DNA of 64,000 bases from Siphonodentalium dalli (GCA_032622095.1 CP136061.1:188920369-188984368), one strand, 5' to 3'; positions 36,716 through 47,725 are shown, counted from the first letter of the stretch. A program made the numbers and translations. The notes: generated by a model from the letters alone, not told the origin.

Positions 36716-37832
36716 TAGAGATGGGCGGTTAACCGTGGAATCAGTTCGGTTTCGGTTGTCGGGAAAAACCGGAAATGACAACCGTGGTAAGTTGGGAAAA
36801 CCCGTAATTTCGGTTGTCACAACTTCCTGTAATCATGGCAGAACACGACGAACAAACGAGTCCTGTGTGGAAATATTTTTCAAAGAAAAATAAGAAATCT
36901 AAGTGTGCCGCCTGTAATATATGCAGAAAGGAGTTCGCATGGTGAAATCGCGCGACGAATTAATTACGTTGCTTCCGTGTACACCTATTTTCGCCGTAGT
37001 AAACACAACAGTCAACACAACTGTCACCAGTCAGTTTATTTCTCATGTTATTTTAATCATTAAGGCCGTACAAATACTCTGAAAGGTGAATTTGATAACG
37101 AGGATACGATATCAAAAGGTATCAATGATTGTTACCCCCGCATTCCCTATTAGTTTTTATCACTGTTTGGATGTTAAATCGTCAAATATATTTGTGCGCC
37201 GTTGATTAAAAATGTTATGCCGGAATCGGAGCCGGAATGAATTATACCGTTTGTCGGTAAACTGTTGAGAAATAGTACTCATTCAGGTGACTTGTATTGG
37301 ATGCATGTATACTGTATAGTGTGTACAATATTATGTTCCCTAAATATGGTAATAGGCATATAGCCAGATAATGTGATTGAGAGATTCTAGTCATGTTTTA
37401 TTTTCATTTTGTTGTTTATTTCAAATTTTATTTTTCAAATCATAACTATACACATATATCTAGTCACACACATTAGTTTTATGCCAATATAAATGATCAT
37501 TATATTATTTCACACTTATGATCATATGATGCTGAATTGCAGTCATATACAATACACAGACTCACTTGCATTCTAGCACTGCCACTCGACATGGACATTA
37601 ACAATATACATGTAATAGTAACAATATGATACATAATTTAATATTATAAAAGGACATGTACCTCACAAGTTATGGTGATACAATTGGTGTGTTTTCTTTG
37701 TAATATGATGAAGCATAATTAGATTTCGTTCACATTAGTAATTTTTATTAATAAAAACCGAAACCGAGACTCAAATCTCTTTCCACAACCGAAACCGAAA
37801 CCGAGGCAAATTTTCACAACCGCCCATCTCTA
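36716..37832 (+). mobile_element. hAT element, TAGAGATGGGCGGTT termini, 8-bp TSD
   Basis: Termini TAGAGATGGGCGGTT and AACCGCCCATCTCTA are flanked by perfect CTCTTGAG copies at 36708-36715 and 37833-37840. The subterminal regions are rich in AACCG and CGGTT words, likely transposase-binding repeats. Inside is the start of a BED-finger transposase gene, but the catalytic part is deleted, so it is non-autonomous. Confidence 0.9.
36835..36945 (+). pseudogene. Remnant N-terminus of a hAT transposase (BED-type finger)
   Basis: The 36-codon frame from ATG reads MAEHDEQTSPVWKYFSKKNK and then a cysteine pair segment, KCAACNICRKEF, before a TGA. The 'S.VWKYF' stretch followed by closely spaced cysteines is the usual start of BED zinc fingers in hAT transposases. 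The histidine half of the finger and everything downstream is missing. The true autonomous parent should carry the same termini. Confidence 0.65.
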
Positions 37833-38490
37833 CTCTTGAGCAAAACATCAACATATTAACGGTGGTTAAACAAAGTATTTTTATAGTATAGGAATAAGTA
37901 TCAAGTTTAGGAATCAACATAGTATGTGTCATGTGGTGTTTTATTCAATATCTAAATGTTCACATGTATGCCATATACATGTACATGCATAAAGTTATGC
38001 CCGTAAGCTCACCATTTTGATGGTCATATATAGAAACCTAGAGTTTGTGCTGATTTCAATTTTCATAGCCTCAAAATAAATAAACGTGCAGACCCAAATA
38101 AGCACTGTGCAGGGGGGAAATTACCCAAGAAAATAATAAACGTGCATGCATGTTTATTTGGAGCCCAAGAGTACTGCTCTCAGGGCTTAAATTTTGAAGA
38201 GAACCAGGCTGATGATTCTTAGTTTGATTCACGTAAAAGACAGAGCTGATTGCCGTATAAATGATGTATTTTGATTCTCACAAAATTTTATGGATTTTAA
38301 AGCCTGGCACGAAACTTGTTTCTTTTACATATACATATATTGTTTGAAGTTTTTCATCCTGGACATAATTCCTAGACCTAGATTGCAATTCGACTTATTA
38401 AAGCCACCAAATAGAAATGGTGCAGACACAGCTTCTTGGTACACAATGAAAATCTAAAATTATGCAAGCAGTGCCTCAGGCATGCTAAAA

Positions 38491-38775
38491 CTCCTGAAAT
38501 GGCCTTCTCTAGAACTACGATGTTTTATATATGCATCACTTGTCATGTTCTATAAAATAAAAGCAACCTTGTTAAGATAAGAGACACTGCTCCGCCCTCA
38601 CAACATCCAGAGGCCTCACACTGTTATTTTCTTTACTGAACCAAAATATATCCGCACCTAATTTTACCACATACTGCAGATCTATCCTTGCATGGAATTC
38701 CCTGACCCTGCTATCACTACATTCTCAGATTTGGATCGATTCAAATCTGCTCTCTACAGTGACCACTTCAAACTC
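38491..38775 (+). pseudogene. Decayed LINE reverse transcriptase C-terminus
   Basis: The frame reads LKWPSLELRCFIYASLVMFY at the left and, after stops, CMEFPDPAITTFSDLDRFKS at the right. These correspond to the 'L.W.SL..RR....L.FYKI' and 'WNSLP......SL..FK..L' blocks near the end of CR1/jockey-type ORF2. Two in-frame stops and a lost tryptophan show decay. It lies just upstream of the first HUWE1 exon found here. Confidence 0.6.
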
Positions 38776-38795
38776 CCGTACAATCTCCCCCCCCC

Positions 38796-39050
38796 ATTTG
38801 TTCAAATGAGGTCACCTGGTCAAAAAGGGGCAGAGCCAGGGACATTTATAACTCTTTCCCTTCATAGTAATTCATAAACATCCTTCTCAAGAATCATATG
38901 GGCTATTTAGCTAATTTGCCATTTGGTATGAAGGGTCCTTGGGTGACAGGGATTCAGATTTGTTCAAATGGGGTTACCTGGTCAAATAGGGGCGGAGCCA
39001 GGGACATAACTGTTCATTCCACAGTAATTATTAAAACAGATCTTCTCCAG
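38796..39050. repeat. ~156-bp repeat monomers
   Basis: GGTCACCTGGTC (about 38811) and GGTTACCTGGTC (about 38968) start successive units that share GGGGC(A/G)GAGCCAGGGACAT, TAGTAATT, GGGCTATTTAGC and TTGGTATG. The same monomer recurs at 40740-41070, 42420-42745 and in the 691-bp duplicates. Confidence 0.8.
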
Positions 39051-39506
39051 TACTGCAGGACTGTATCATTAAAGACACGGATGGCCTTCGCTGGTATGCT
39101 GTTAAAATAGTCACACATGTGAAAACTGCCATAAACAGAAGGAATATTAAAATATAAAACATATTTTGTTCAAGATTATACCAATAACAAATATCGCGTA
39201 AATAGTTTGTTATTGTCAAGTTTGTATGCTGTGTTATGTAAACAAAAGCCAGGTTCAGTAATATTTTTGGCTTTTTTAAAATACATACCACAGTGTATGA
39301 ACTTGACAACATATTATTTTCGCGACATTTATGATTTGTATAAAAACAAAGTCTGTCCATATTTTAATATTCTTTCTGTTTATGGCTGTTTTAATGGTTG
39401 TGACTATTTTACCCACCGCAGAGGCCATCTGTGTCTTTAAAAGTTTAAACCCCTAATTGTTGTACAATTTCCCTAATTGTTGTACAATTAAGTTTTGTAA
39501 TTTCAG

Positions 39507-39605
39507 CCAGCTGACTGCCGGGCACTTATAGACCGGTTGCGAGTCTGCTCTGAGGATGAGTTATACAAGGAACTTAAGTCCATCAAAACATGGACATATG
39601 GAAAG
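39507..39605 (+). CDS. HUWE1: HUWE1, early coding exon
   Basis: HUWE1 is a giant HECT-type E3 ubiquitin ligase of cytoplasm and nucleus that acts on many substrates. This exon has 33 codons in phase 0, between a TTTCAG acceptor (39501-39506) and a GTATG donor (39606). The peptide begins [20 protein letters not shown] and ends KTWTYGK, aligning with about residues 16-48 of the human protein ([22 protein letters not shown]). It belongs to the N-terminal armadillo-like solenoid. The preceding exon, which should carry the start methionine and a short basic leader, was not found in this window. Confidence 0.92.
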
Positions 39606-39739
39606 GTATGTTGAAATGATTGAATTTGATTTAAATTGCTCTATACATCAATACTTTTCTCAAAAATAGTTTTAGGCCACATACTTTGTGTGGACAAATT
39701 TTAATGATTTTATAGAATTTAATGTGCCCTCAAAATTAT

Positions 39740-39896
39740 CCATGGCAAAAGGCAATGACGTAGAAAAAGCCGTAGAAGCAAATATAGAATTTCATTGATG
39801 GGAGCTCTCAAATTTTTCCTAATTTTGATGAAAAACATGATCGGCAGCCATTTTGGATTTTACTCTTTGCATGACTAAATCCTTTGGCAGATCCTC
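39740..39896. repeat. ~190-bp dispersed repeat, partial monomer
   Basis: Contains GGGAGCTCTCAAATTT, GATGAAAAACATG, CAGCCATTTTGGATTTTAC and CATGACTAAATCCTTTGGCA. The same words in the same order occur at 47431-47725 and 51965-52095. The hAT element at 39905 inserted in such a repeat. Confidence 0.8.
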
Positions 39897-40639
39897 GTCC
39901 GATCTAGGGGTGCCACGATTAATCGTATAATCGATGAACCGTTGATAAAGCCGATAATCGATTACCATTTCCATCGTCGATTGATCTGCGTTATTTATTT
40001 CGGACGTCAGAAAATGCTGGGTATTATTGAATACCGTGTTTGTTTTACACAGTTTAATCTACAACCGTGGGTTAACATCCTTTGATCGCGTATCAAAGAG
40101 ATTCCAATAACATGGAGTACTACTAATATATGTTGCAAACAGTCGGCAGTTCATTTGATGATGCGACATGGTTTCTAGTCGGGACGTTGTATATTCTACA
40201 AATTGGCGGCACTGCAGATTTGACACATGGCGACGTCATTGTATATTTATACTTGAAAATAGGGGTGCCACAATTAATCATATAATCGATGAACCGTTGA
40301 TAAAGGTGATAATCGATTACCATTTCCATTGTCGATTAATCTGCGTTATTTATTTCGACGTCAGAAAATGCCGGGTATTATTGGATACTCTCATGTCTGG
40401 AATAAAAGTGCAGTATGAATATAAGTGCAGGGTGGAAAAACTGACCAGAATTAATATAATTGCAGACTGGATTATAAGTGCAGGGTGGATATTTTCATCA
40501 AAATACAGTCTTGCACTTTACCAGTTGCGTTGAATGGGTACCTGACCAAATAGAGTGGGGATGGATAATAGTACATATACTCAGGGTTTCCGCTAGGGGG
40601 TAGGGGAATGGGGCCGGTAGACGTCAAAGGGAAAAATCC

Positions 40640-40739
40640 NNNNNNNNNNNNNNNNNNNNNNNNNNNNNNNNNNNNNNNNNNNNNNNNNNNNNNNNNNNNN
40701 NNNNNNNNNNNNNNNNNNNNNNNNNNNNNNNNNNNNNNN
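40640..40739. other. Assembly gap (100 N)
   Basis: Exactly 100 Ns, the usual placeholder for a gap of unknown size. It lies in the HUWE1 intron inside nested repeats, so the true size of this intron is not known. Confidence 0.99.
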
Positions 40740-41075
40740 GCAGAGCCAGGGACATAACTCTAAAAACAAAAAAATTACATTTTTGCATTTTGATCATATT
40801 TGGGGTGGATGTTCCCTAGGTGACTGTCATTAATATTTGTTCAAATGAGGTCACTGTGTCAAACAGTTGCGAAACCAGGGCCATAACTATATTCCTCCTT
40901 GGTAATTCTTATAACGACTTCTTGTCAATAACCATTAAGCCGATTTAGTTTATATTTGGTATGTGGGGTCATTGAATGACTGGGGTTCAGATTTGTTCAA
41001 ATGGGGTCACTGGGTCAAATAGTGGTGGAGCCAGGGCCATAATTCCCCAAAAAATAATTAAAAAATCAGGAACTC
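40740..41075. repeat. ~156-bp repeat monomers after the gap
   Basis: Unit starts at GGTCACTGTGTC (40849) and GGTCACTGGGTC (41005) are 156 bases apart. The gap probably hides more of this array. A poly-C run follows near 41110. Confidence 0.85.
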
Positions 41076-41395
41076 CTTGATCAATTTAACATACAAACAA
41101 AAAATATCACCCCCCCCCCCCACATGACCCAGAACCCCACCCCAACCAACAGCATTCCACCCTATCTCATATCCTAACTCACAGGTAAATAAAGTATATT
41201 TATTTAAATTCCCATTACAAGGCAACTCTCCTATGAACTGATAGACATGGCAAGGCAGATAGAGAGATAAAGATTCTGCAGCCTTAGACAGAGTCCCCAG
41301 GGAGTGTATTCATGTCATCCATAATTTAAATGAGATTAATGGTGTTATCAATGAAGCACCCTTGTTTATATTATCACTCAGTGGTCATTAAAATC

Positions 41396-42420
41396 AGATT
41401 AGGCCTCATCTTCTGGGAAGTATCTAGAGTCTCAAGATCTCATTCTGCTTAGGCCTCATCTTCTGGGAAGTATCTATAGTATCAAATTTACATTGTTGTT
41501 AGTTAAATTTCCCTTCTAGGAAGTTTCTGTATCCCTTAATTTGCAGAAGATAAAATTCATGATTGAGGTGCCCAATGGGTGAACATCACCAATTTCAACT
41601 GGGGAACTTCAATCTTATTCTAGGTCTTCCATAGCAGTTGAGGGCCTTATCAGAATGAGGTCCCCAGAGGGTGAATTTAGTGATACTAGCCCGTTGTGCA
41701 GGATAGCCTCACTAAATTCACCCTCTGGGTACCTCATTCTGCAAATAACAGACAGACTATTTCAAAGCTTGATTCAAGGCTAGCATCACCAAATTCACCA
41801 TTTGGGGACCTCATTCTGCTTAGGCCTCATCTTCTGGGAAGTATCTATAGTATCAAATTTACATTGTTGTTAGTTAAATTTCCCTTCTAGGAAGTTTCTA
41901 TATCCCCTAATTTGCAGAAGATAAAATTCATAATTGAGGGGCCCAATGGGTGAACATCACCAACTTCAACTGGGGAAATTCAATTTTATTCTAGGTCTTC
42001 CATAGCAGTTGAGGACTTTATCAGAATGAGGTCCCCAGAGGGTGAATTTAGCGTCACTAAATTCACCCTCTGGGGACCTCACTCTGCAAATGACAGACAC
42101 ACTATCACACTATTTCAAGGCTTGTTGTATAATACATTGTGTTGCTTGAGGCCAGGCATACACAATGTAGGAACAGACACGCTTTTTGTGATGCTATCCG
42201 GCACAGCAGGCTAGCATCACCAAATTCACCCTCTGACGACCTCATTCTGCTTAGGCCTCATCTTCTGGGAAGTATCTATAGTATCAAATTTACATTGTTG
42301 TTAGTTAAATTTCCCTTCTAGGAAGTTTCTATATCCCCTAATTTGCAGAAGATAAAATTCATAAATGAGGTGCCCAATGGGTGAATATCACCAACTTCAA
42401 CTGGGGAACTTAATTTTTAT
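41396..42420. repeat. Three direct copies of a ~370-430-bp unit
   Basis: AGGCCTCATCTTCTGGGAAG occurs at about 41403, 41452, 41821 and 42253 and is followed by ATCAAATTTACATTGTTGTT and CCCTTCTAGGAAGTTTCT in the three full units. Between units, TGAATTTAG and CTAAATTCACCCTCTGG form short inverted words. No coding function is seen. Confidence 0.85.
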
Positions 42421-42745
42421 CCTTATCAGATTTGTGAAAATGGGATCACAAAGTCAAATAAGGGCAGAGCAAGAGACTTAACTATTTCACTACATAGTAA
42501 TTCTTAAAATATGTTTGCAAGAACTAGTTGGCTTATATAGAATGGAATGTTCTTCCTTGACTGCAATTCAGATTTTTTTAATGGGGTCACCTGGTCAAAT
42601 AGGGGCCAAGCGAAGGACAGTTTCCCTCTTAATATGCTTCCTTCACAAGGACCATCGGGTCTATTTGACTGATATTTATGATATGTATGAAGGGTTCTTT
42701 GGTGTCTGGGATTCAAATTTATTCAGATGGGGTCACCAGGTTAAA
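42421..42745. repeat. ~150-bp repeat monomers leading into the 691-bp duplicate
   Basis: GGTCACCTGGTC (42585) and GGTCACCAGGTT (42731) start adjacent units about 146 bases apart. The second unit is the left part of the duplicated block, so this locus is the natural context of that block. Confidence 0.8.
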
Positions 42746-43408
42746 AGGGTGGGACCAGGGACATAACTATATGTCTCTATAGTAATTCTTAAAATGTCTT
42801 CTCAAGGGATTTTGGACTATTTAGCTTACATATAGTATGGAGGAATCAGGAAGATCCTTTAGTGACTGAGATACAGATTTGTTAAAATGAGGTCAACCTG
42901 TCAAGAAATGGCAGTCTATGGGGAGTTAACACTTTTGTGTCCAATAAAATCATAGAAATACCAAATTCATTAAAACATCTACCTTGGAACCACCTGACTG
43001 ATTGGTCTGACATACATGTATTGTGTTTTGGGTCCATGGATAATTGGGCTTCAAACATGTTTAAATGGTTTTAGAAAAAGGCGCTTGTGAGATTGGAAAT
43101 TTCCAACAATTGAGAAAGTTTGAGGTGTCGGTTGTGAAATTCCAACCTAAGACTTGGGAGTCTGGATCCCGGTCGGGAGGGGACTTGTTGAGCTGGAGGA
43201 GGGGGGTGATCAGTAGTGTACAGTTGGCAATTTCAAGGTGGTTTTTTACCAAGCTACATACTTGAAGTCTCTCTAGCCACATATCCTGTTTAAATCTACT
43301 TCTTTTAAAGTGATTATGAAAAGTGCTCACTGTTTTGGTCTCCAGAGTCCCAGTCTTATCAGTCTTTGCAGTCTGGTGAGCGACCCCACAGTCATTGACT
43401 GTCTTGTT
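42718..43408. repeat. 691-bp recent duplicate, copy B (probable source)
   Basis: Near-identical to 33228-33918. Starts TTTATTCAGATGGGGTCACC, ends GACTGTCTTGTT. The right neighbour is a truncated hAT end here, but different sequence at copy A. The shared minus-strand frames in both copies have no recognised domain. Confidence 0.9.
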
Positions 43409-43541
43409 AATTAGCTTTCTGACTCCATGATTTCCGTCTCCATTTTGGGTCAAAAAAAGTTTAGCCAAATGAAATTTTTATTAGCCAAATTCGAAAAAGA
43501 TTAGCCATTGGCTAATTTGGCTACCGACAGCGTGAACACTG
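43409..43541. mobile_element. Truncated right end of a hAT element (TTAGCCAAAT family)
   Basis: AATTAGCTTTCTGACTCCAT, GTTTAGCCAAATGAAATT, AGATTAGCCATTGGCTAATT and CCGACAGCGTGAACACTG match the right end of the element at 57203-58275. The left end and TSD are missing; the fragment starts exactly where the 691-bp duplicate ends. Confidence 0.85.
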
Positions 43542-44099
43542 GATCAATACAATCGTTTTCACTGCAGAACGGCGTGGTCATTTGACATCTACTCTCCGAC
43601 TGACTACTTGTAGACAGTATCATGGATACCCAAGAAATGAGTAAATCAGATGGCTCGGCACATTTCAAAGAGAAATTGGCAGAATGCAAACTCTTGAGAA
43701 CCAACCCTATTTACATACGCTCGGTCTATACTTCTAACATTACTGAGTTTGAGTAATCTCAGTCGATGAAGTTCAAATGAACTCGAATCAAAGTGGTGTT
43801 CCCGTGCAGTCGGACTTATTTGCATCCCAATGACTAATTCTCAGCATTTGATTGTCTTCTAACAGAAAACACTGTTTTCAGCAGGTTTTCAGCTGTTTTT
43901 AAAATTTTCATTTGTTAACTTCATAAAGTTCACAAACTTCATAATTGTGTTTATCGGTCGTCAGTCATCCTATCCATCTCAAATCGCCAAAGAACACCTA
44001 GCAATTAGAATACATGAGTCACATGACTTAATAATCGGCCAGTCCCGTAATCGCTATAATGGCAATAAAAAACTGCCGATATTTGCATGTACAAACATA

Positions 44100-45010
44100 C
44101 TCTCGGGATCCAAATAAAAGAAGGGTGCGGAATAAACATAGGGGGTGGAAAATATCCCAGAATCAAATAAGAGTAGGGGGCGGAATAAAAGTAAGGGTTG
44201 GAAATATTAAGGCTATTTTCTAAATATGATTTTTAGTTGTGTTGCACAAAACAACCCATTTTTAACATCACAAATAAAAGGATATCTGAAGCTGAACAAA
44301 CTATGTACAATTCTATGTGTTTGCTCCTTTTAAGTTATATATCAGCAATCTATTGTATTTACATTTTGTATATATGTGTTATTATCATTGTCAATAAAAT
44401 CAATCAATCAATCAAAGAGTGATAGTTAACTCAAGTAACTCACTCACTGTATAATTCAATTGATTAATATATTTAGGTTGAAACTTGTGTACTAGTAGTG
44501 TTCTTGTCCAGAGTCATACTCAGTTTACAATTTTACATTAAGCCTAATTTTATCATCTATAGATTTTTTTCGAAGTTTTACGATCTATTTTACATTTCAC
44601 TCACCAAATAATGCATTAAAACAGAAAAAGTATGAAACTGTGTTCTTTAAATATCTCAATGTTAAAGGAATATACTTTAATGCTTCTCATGAAATTATTT
44701 GTATGCAGAAAACACTCAGTCAAACTGGTAACTTTTATTGCTTTTTTTCTGGGTTTCGCGTTGCCTGTTTTCGAGGCACATCGTTTTTCATTATAAATTG
44801 TGATTATGGAACTGATTTTGGGGTTAAAAAAACATTTTAATTGTAGAATAAGTCCTGTGATCCATGGTCGTGATATTGACAACAGGGTGTAAATTTTATA
44901 CCCCCAGAAATTAATAAACGTACTAGTAGGGGTCCAAAAAGCATCGTAGGGGTGTGAAAACTGGAGAAAAAACAATAAGCGTACGGGTACGTTTATTTGG
45001 ATCCCGAGAG
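44100..45010. mobile_element. TA-flanked element (copy 3)
   Basis: Left edge CTCTCGGGATCCAAATAAA and right edge TTTATTTGGATCCCGAGAG are perfect inverted ends, flanked by TA at 44098-44099 and 45011-45012. Subterminal direct repeats read GCGGAATAAACATAGGGGG and AGAGTAGGGGGCGGAATAAA on the left and similar GGGGT units on the right. The centre holds the 3' tail of a LINE ending AATCAATCAATCAATC (about 44393-44416). A 161-codon minus frame has no domain and is not called. Confidence 0.85.
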
Positions 45011-45299
45011 TATGTATATAGGTCACACAATATTCTTCCCAAAACGAGAACGATAACAAGTCAGGTAGCAGTCGCAACTGCAGTACAAACAGGTCAATCA
45101 TGACATGATGACACGTCTATTTATAAACACTGCGAGTTTTAGTTCACTGTGTTATCTACCAAGTTGTCAACACGTGGCTTTGTGACGTTCGTGTTTGGTG
45201 ATTTACATTCATTTAATAGTAAATACAAGCTCTGTCTGTGTAAACATTACGCGAGTTTGCCATACAGTTAATAAATCAAATTATGCTGATATATTGGTA

Positions 45300-45420
45300 C
45301 ATATTATGGTGTAAATAATCAGTGTAAAGTCATAGGTTGAAAATAGCGGATAACCGGTTATGATCCGGTTACACGTCGCGGTTAACCGGCTACAAAAATA
45401 GGTCAACCGTTTCAGCACTA
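45300..45420. mobile_element. Solo right terminus of a hAT-like element
   Basis: On the minus strand it begins TAGTGCTGAAACGGTTGACC and continues with GGTTAACCGCG and CCGGTTATCCGC repeats. It sits immediately inside the right terminus of TA-element copy 2. It is similar to the terminus ending at 35983. No left end was found; it may lie in the assembly gap. Confidence 0.5.
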
Positions 45421-45483
45421 CTGCACGTTTATTCCAGACACGAGAGTTCCCTGTTGGTTTTACACAGTTTAATCTACAACCTA

Positions 45484-45894
45484 CTCTCGTGTCAGGAATA
45501 AAAGTGGTCTGGAATATAAGTACAGGGTTCAAAATCCGACCTAATGTAATACAAGTGCAGACTGGAATATAAGTACAGGGCGAAACAAATTTATTATTCT
45601 ATTTACCAATAAACTATTTGGCATGGCCTATTGTGAGTTAATAATATAACAGCAATCGTTAAAACCTGATACGTAGTGCAATACCAATATATTGCTACAG
45701 TATACTGACATTTACTCCGGATTTTATAAACACCCTCTCAAGATTTGTTGTGGGGGGGGGGGGGTGGCATCATCGGCCTGTCAAGATATGTCTTCCAAAA
45801 TGCACAAAATTAATAAACGTGCAGACTGGAATAAGCCTCGTGCAGGGTGGAAAATCTTCCAAATTTTAATAAACGTTTATTACAGACACAAAAG
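45484..45894. mobile_element. TA-flanked element (copy 4), short
   Basis: 411 bp between TA dinucleotides (45482-45483, 45895-45896). Left edge CTCTCGTGTCAGGAATAAA; right edge TTTATTACAGACACAAAAG is its diverged mirror. Direct repeats inside both ends read GTCTGGAATATAAGTACAGG, GACTGGAATATAAGTACAGG and GACTGGAATAAGCCTCGTGC. It inserted in element A' at ACAACC/GGGGTTAAC, whose empty form is at about 40070 and, inverted, at 48430. A 12-G run lies inside. Confidence 0.8.
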
Positions 45895-47430
45895 TAAGGG
45901 GGTTAACAACCTTTGATCGTGTATCAATGAGATTCCAACAACATGAGTACAACTAACTTATGTTGCAAACAGTCAGCAGTTCATTTGATAATGCGACATG
46001 GGTTACTCTTCGGGTCATTGCATATTCTACAAATTGGTCGCACTGCAGCTTTGAACTTATGTCGACGTCATTGTATATTTATACTTGAAAGGCGGCACTA
46101 TGTATTTGAAATGTGCCGACTGTCACCGTGTTCAATGAACTGAATGCACTCGCCCTTGAATCTGATTGGACCAATGTGGAGTTGATTGACATTCTCTGGA
46201 AACCAGGGAACCTACAGCATTTTAATCAGTGATGTTCTCCGCGATGTCATTTGCGAGTATACTTTGTTTGCATAAGTATACTTAGATGTTACTAGTACAG
46301 GCTATCGCGTATCATGCGGTGAATGTTGAATGAAACTCGATATTATCAAATACTTAACTTGTTCTGAGCCTTGCAATTTGCGGGTTGGGGCACACCTATG
46401 TGATTGTTAGCTCTGGAAGTTTGATGAAACTTATATTTTCCGTAACATTAGATTCCTTGTTTTAGGAACCACCGGCCATCCATCGTGCATTCCTACTTTT
46501 ATATTGTTTGTATGTTTGGCTATTCATAACACTAAAATTAATGGCTACGTTCGTTCTAATGAACTCACAAATATTATAACATCGCCGAGAACTGCTAGTA
46601 TTAAATTCATTGTGTTCATTGGTCATTAACAGTGGTTTATCATGAACTTTATTAACGTAAAAATTACATCAGCCGATGCCTCTTACAACCAGCGACAGTG
46701 CAGTTAACCAGCATCTCTCCAATACGCCATATTATGGAATACTTCCACTGATGTTATTAGGTACGATTAATCGATTATTGACGGCCGATTATCAAAATCA
46801 ATAATCATGGCACCTCTACTTGAAAAGTGGCACTATATCTTTGAAATGTGCCAACTGTCACCATGTTCAATGAACTGAATGCACTCGCCCTTGAATCTGA
46901 TTGGACCAATGGGAAGTTGATTGACATTCTCGCCAAAACCAGGTAACCAATATATACGGTATTTTAATCAGCGATGTTCTCCGCAATGTAATTGCGAGTG
47001 TACTTTGTTTGCATAAGTATACTTAGAAGTTACTAGTAAAGGCTATCGCATATCGTGTGGTGAATGCTGAATGAAACTGACTATTATCAAATACTTAGCT
47101 TGTTCTGAGTCCTGCAATTTGCAGGTGGGGGCACACGTTTGTGATTGTTAACCACGCTCTGGAAGTTTGATCCATAATACTGAAATTAATCAAGTATTCA
47201 ATACATTGTGCTTATTAGTCATTAACAGTGGTTTATGATGCACTTTATTAACATAAAAATTACATCAGCCGATGCCTCAAACAACCAGCGATAGTGCAGT
47301 TAACCAGCACCCAGCCAATAGGCCATATTACGGAATACTTCCACTGATGTTATTAATATTAGGTATGATTAATCGTTTATAGTCTATTATTGACTATCGA
47401 TTATCAAAATCAATAATCGTGGCACCTCTA

Positions 47431-47725
47431 ATCCGATCATCACCAAACTTCATATGGATCTTCGGGGTGACCTCTAGATAGGAGTCTTCTATTTTGACCA
47501 ATTTGAACAATTTTTTTTGAAAAACATGGCCGCCCGCATCCATCCATTTCAAATTTGAATCCATTGGCGCAGCCCGCATTTATTGGAGAATTTTTTGAAA
47601 ATGTACAGGCAGTTTGGAATCGCCTCTAGATGTGAGCTATCAAATTTGAAAAAATTTCGATGAAAAACATGGCCGCCAGCAGCCATTGTGAATTTTACTC
47701 TTTGCATGACTAAATCCTTTGGCAC
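47431..47725. repeat. ~190-bp dispersed repeat, 1.5 monomers
   Basis: ATCCGATCATCACCAAACTT, GGGGTGACCTCTAGA, TGAAAAACATGGCCGCC and GCAGCCATTGTGAATTTTAC recur in order, with the AAAAACATGGCCGCC word at about 47520 and 47664. It continues the repeat interrupted by element A at 39896. Confidence 0.8.

Larger units (their letters stand above)
36606..38171. mobile_element. TA-flanked element with inverted termini plus direct subterminal repeats (copy 1)
   Basis: Left edge CTCTTCGGCTCCAAATAAA and right edge TTTATTTGGAGCCCAAGAG, each next to TA (36604-36605, 38172-38173). Just inside both ends the same-direction motif (AAATAA/GTGCAGACCCAAATAA...GTGCAGGGGG) is repeated two or more times. A hAT element (36716-37832) with its own TSD splits the left part. 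No open frame belongs to this element. Superfamily unknown; TA targets would fit a Tc1/mariner-like mechanism. Confidence 0.8.
40388..45446. mobile_element. TA-flanked element (copy 2), expanded by insertions
   Basis: Left edge CTCTCATGTCTGGAATAAA after TA (40386-40387); right edge TTTATTCCAGACACGAGAG followed by TT, probably a mutated TA. The empty site is seen in the sister copy at 40033 (GAATACCGTGTTTG). Just inside the left end are direct repeats AATATAAGTGCAGGGTGGA. It contains the assembly gap, 156-bp repeats, a 691-bp duplicate and another copy of its own family. Confidence 0.75.
40260..46818. mobile_element. hAT-type element A', same family, nested in A
   Basis: Starts TAGGGGTGCCACAATTAATC, ends ATAATCATGGCACCTCTA, and is flanked by perfect CTTGAAAA at 40252-40259 and 46819-46826. 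The matching uninterrupted family sequence (ATACTTGAAA then GGCGGCAC) is visible inside A' itself near 46080. A' therefore inserted into an older member of its own family. Confidence 0.87.
39905..47430. mobile_element. hAT-type element A, outermost shell
   Basis: Starts TAGGGGTGCCACGATTAATC and ends ATAATCGTGGCACCTCTA. Flanks are GTCCGATC (39897-39904) and ATCCGATC (47431-47438), an 8-bp target duplication with one substitution. Its own sequence is only about 1 kb (left 39905-40251, right about 46819-47430); the rest is later insertions. No transposase remains. Confidence 0.85.

Noticed and set aside
43061-43468. 135-codon minus-strand frame
   Set aside because: It spans the junction between the 691-bp duplicate and a truncated hAT end, so it is a chance fusion.
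44616-45101. 161-codon minus-strand frame
   Set aside because: Hydrophobic and low in complexity, it runs through the terminus of TA-element copy 3 and matches no known family.
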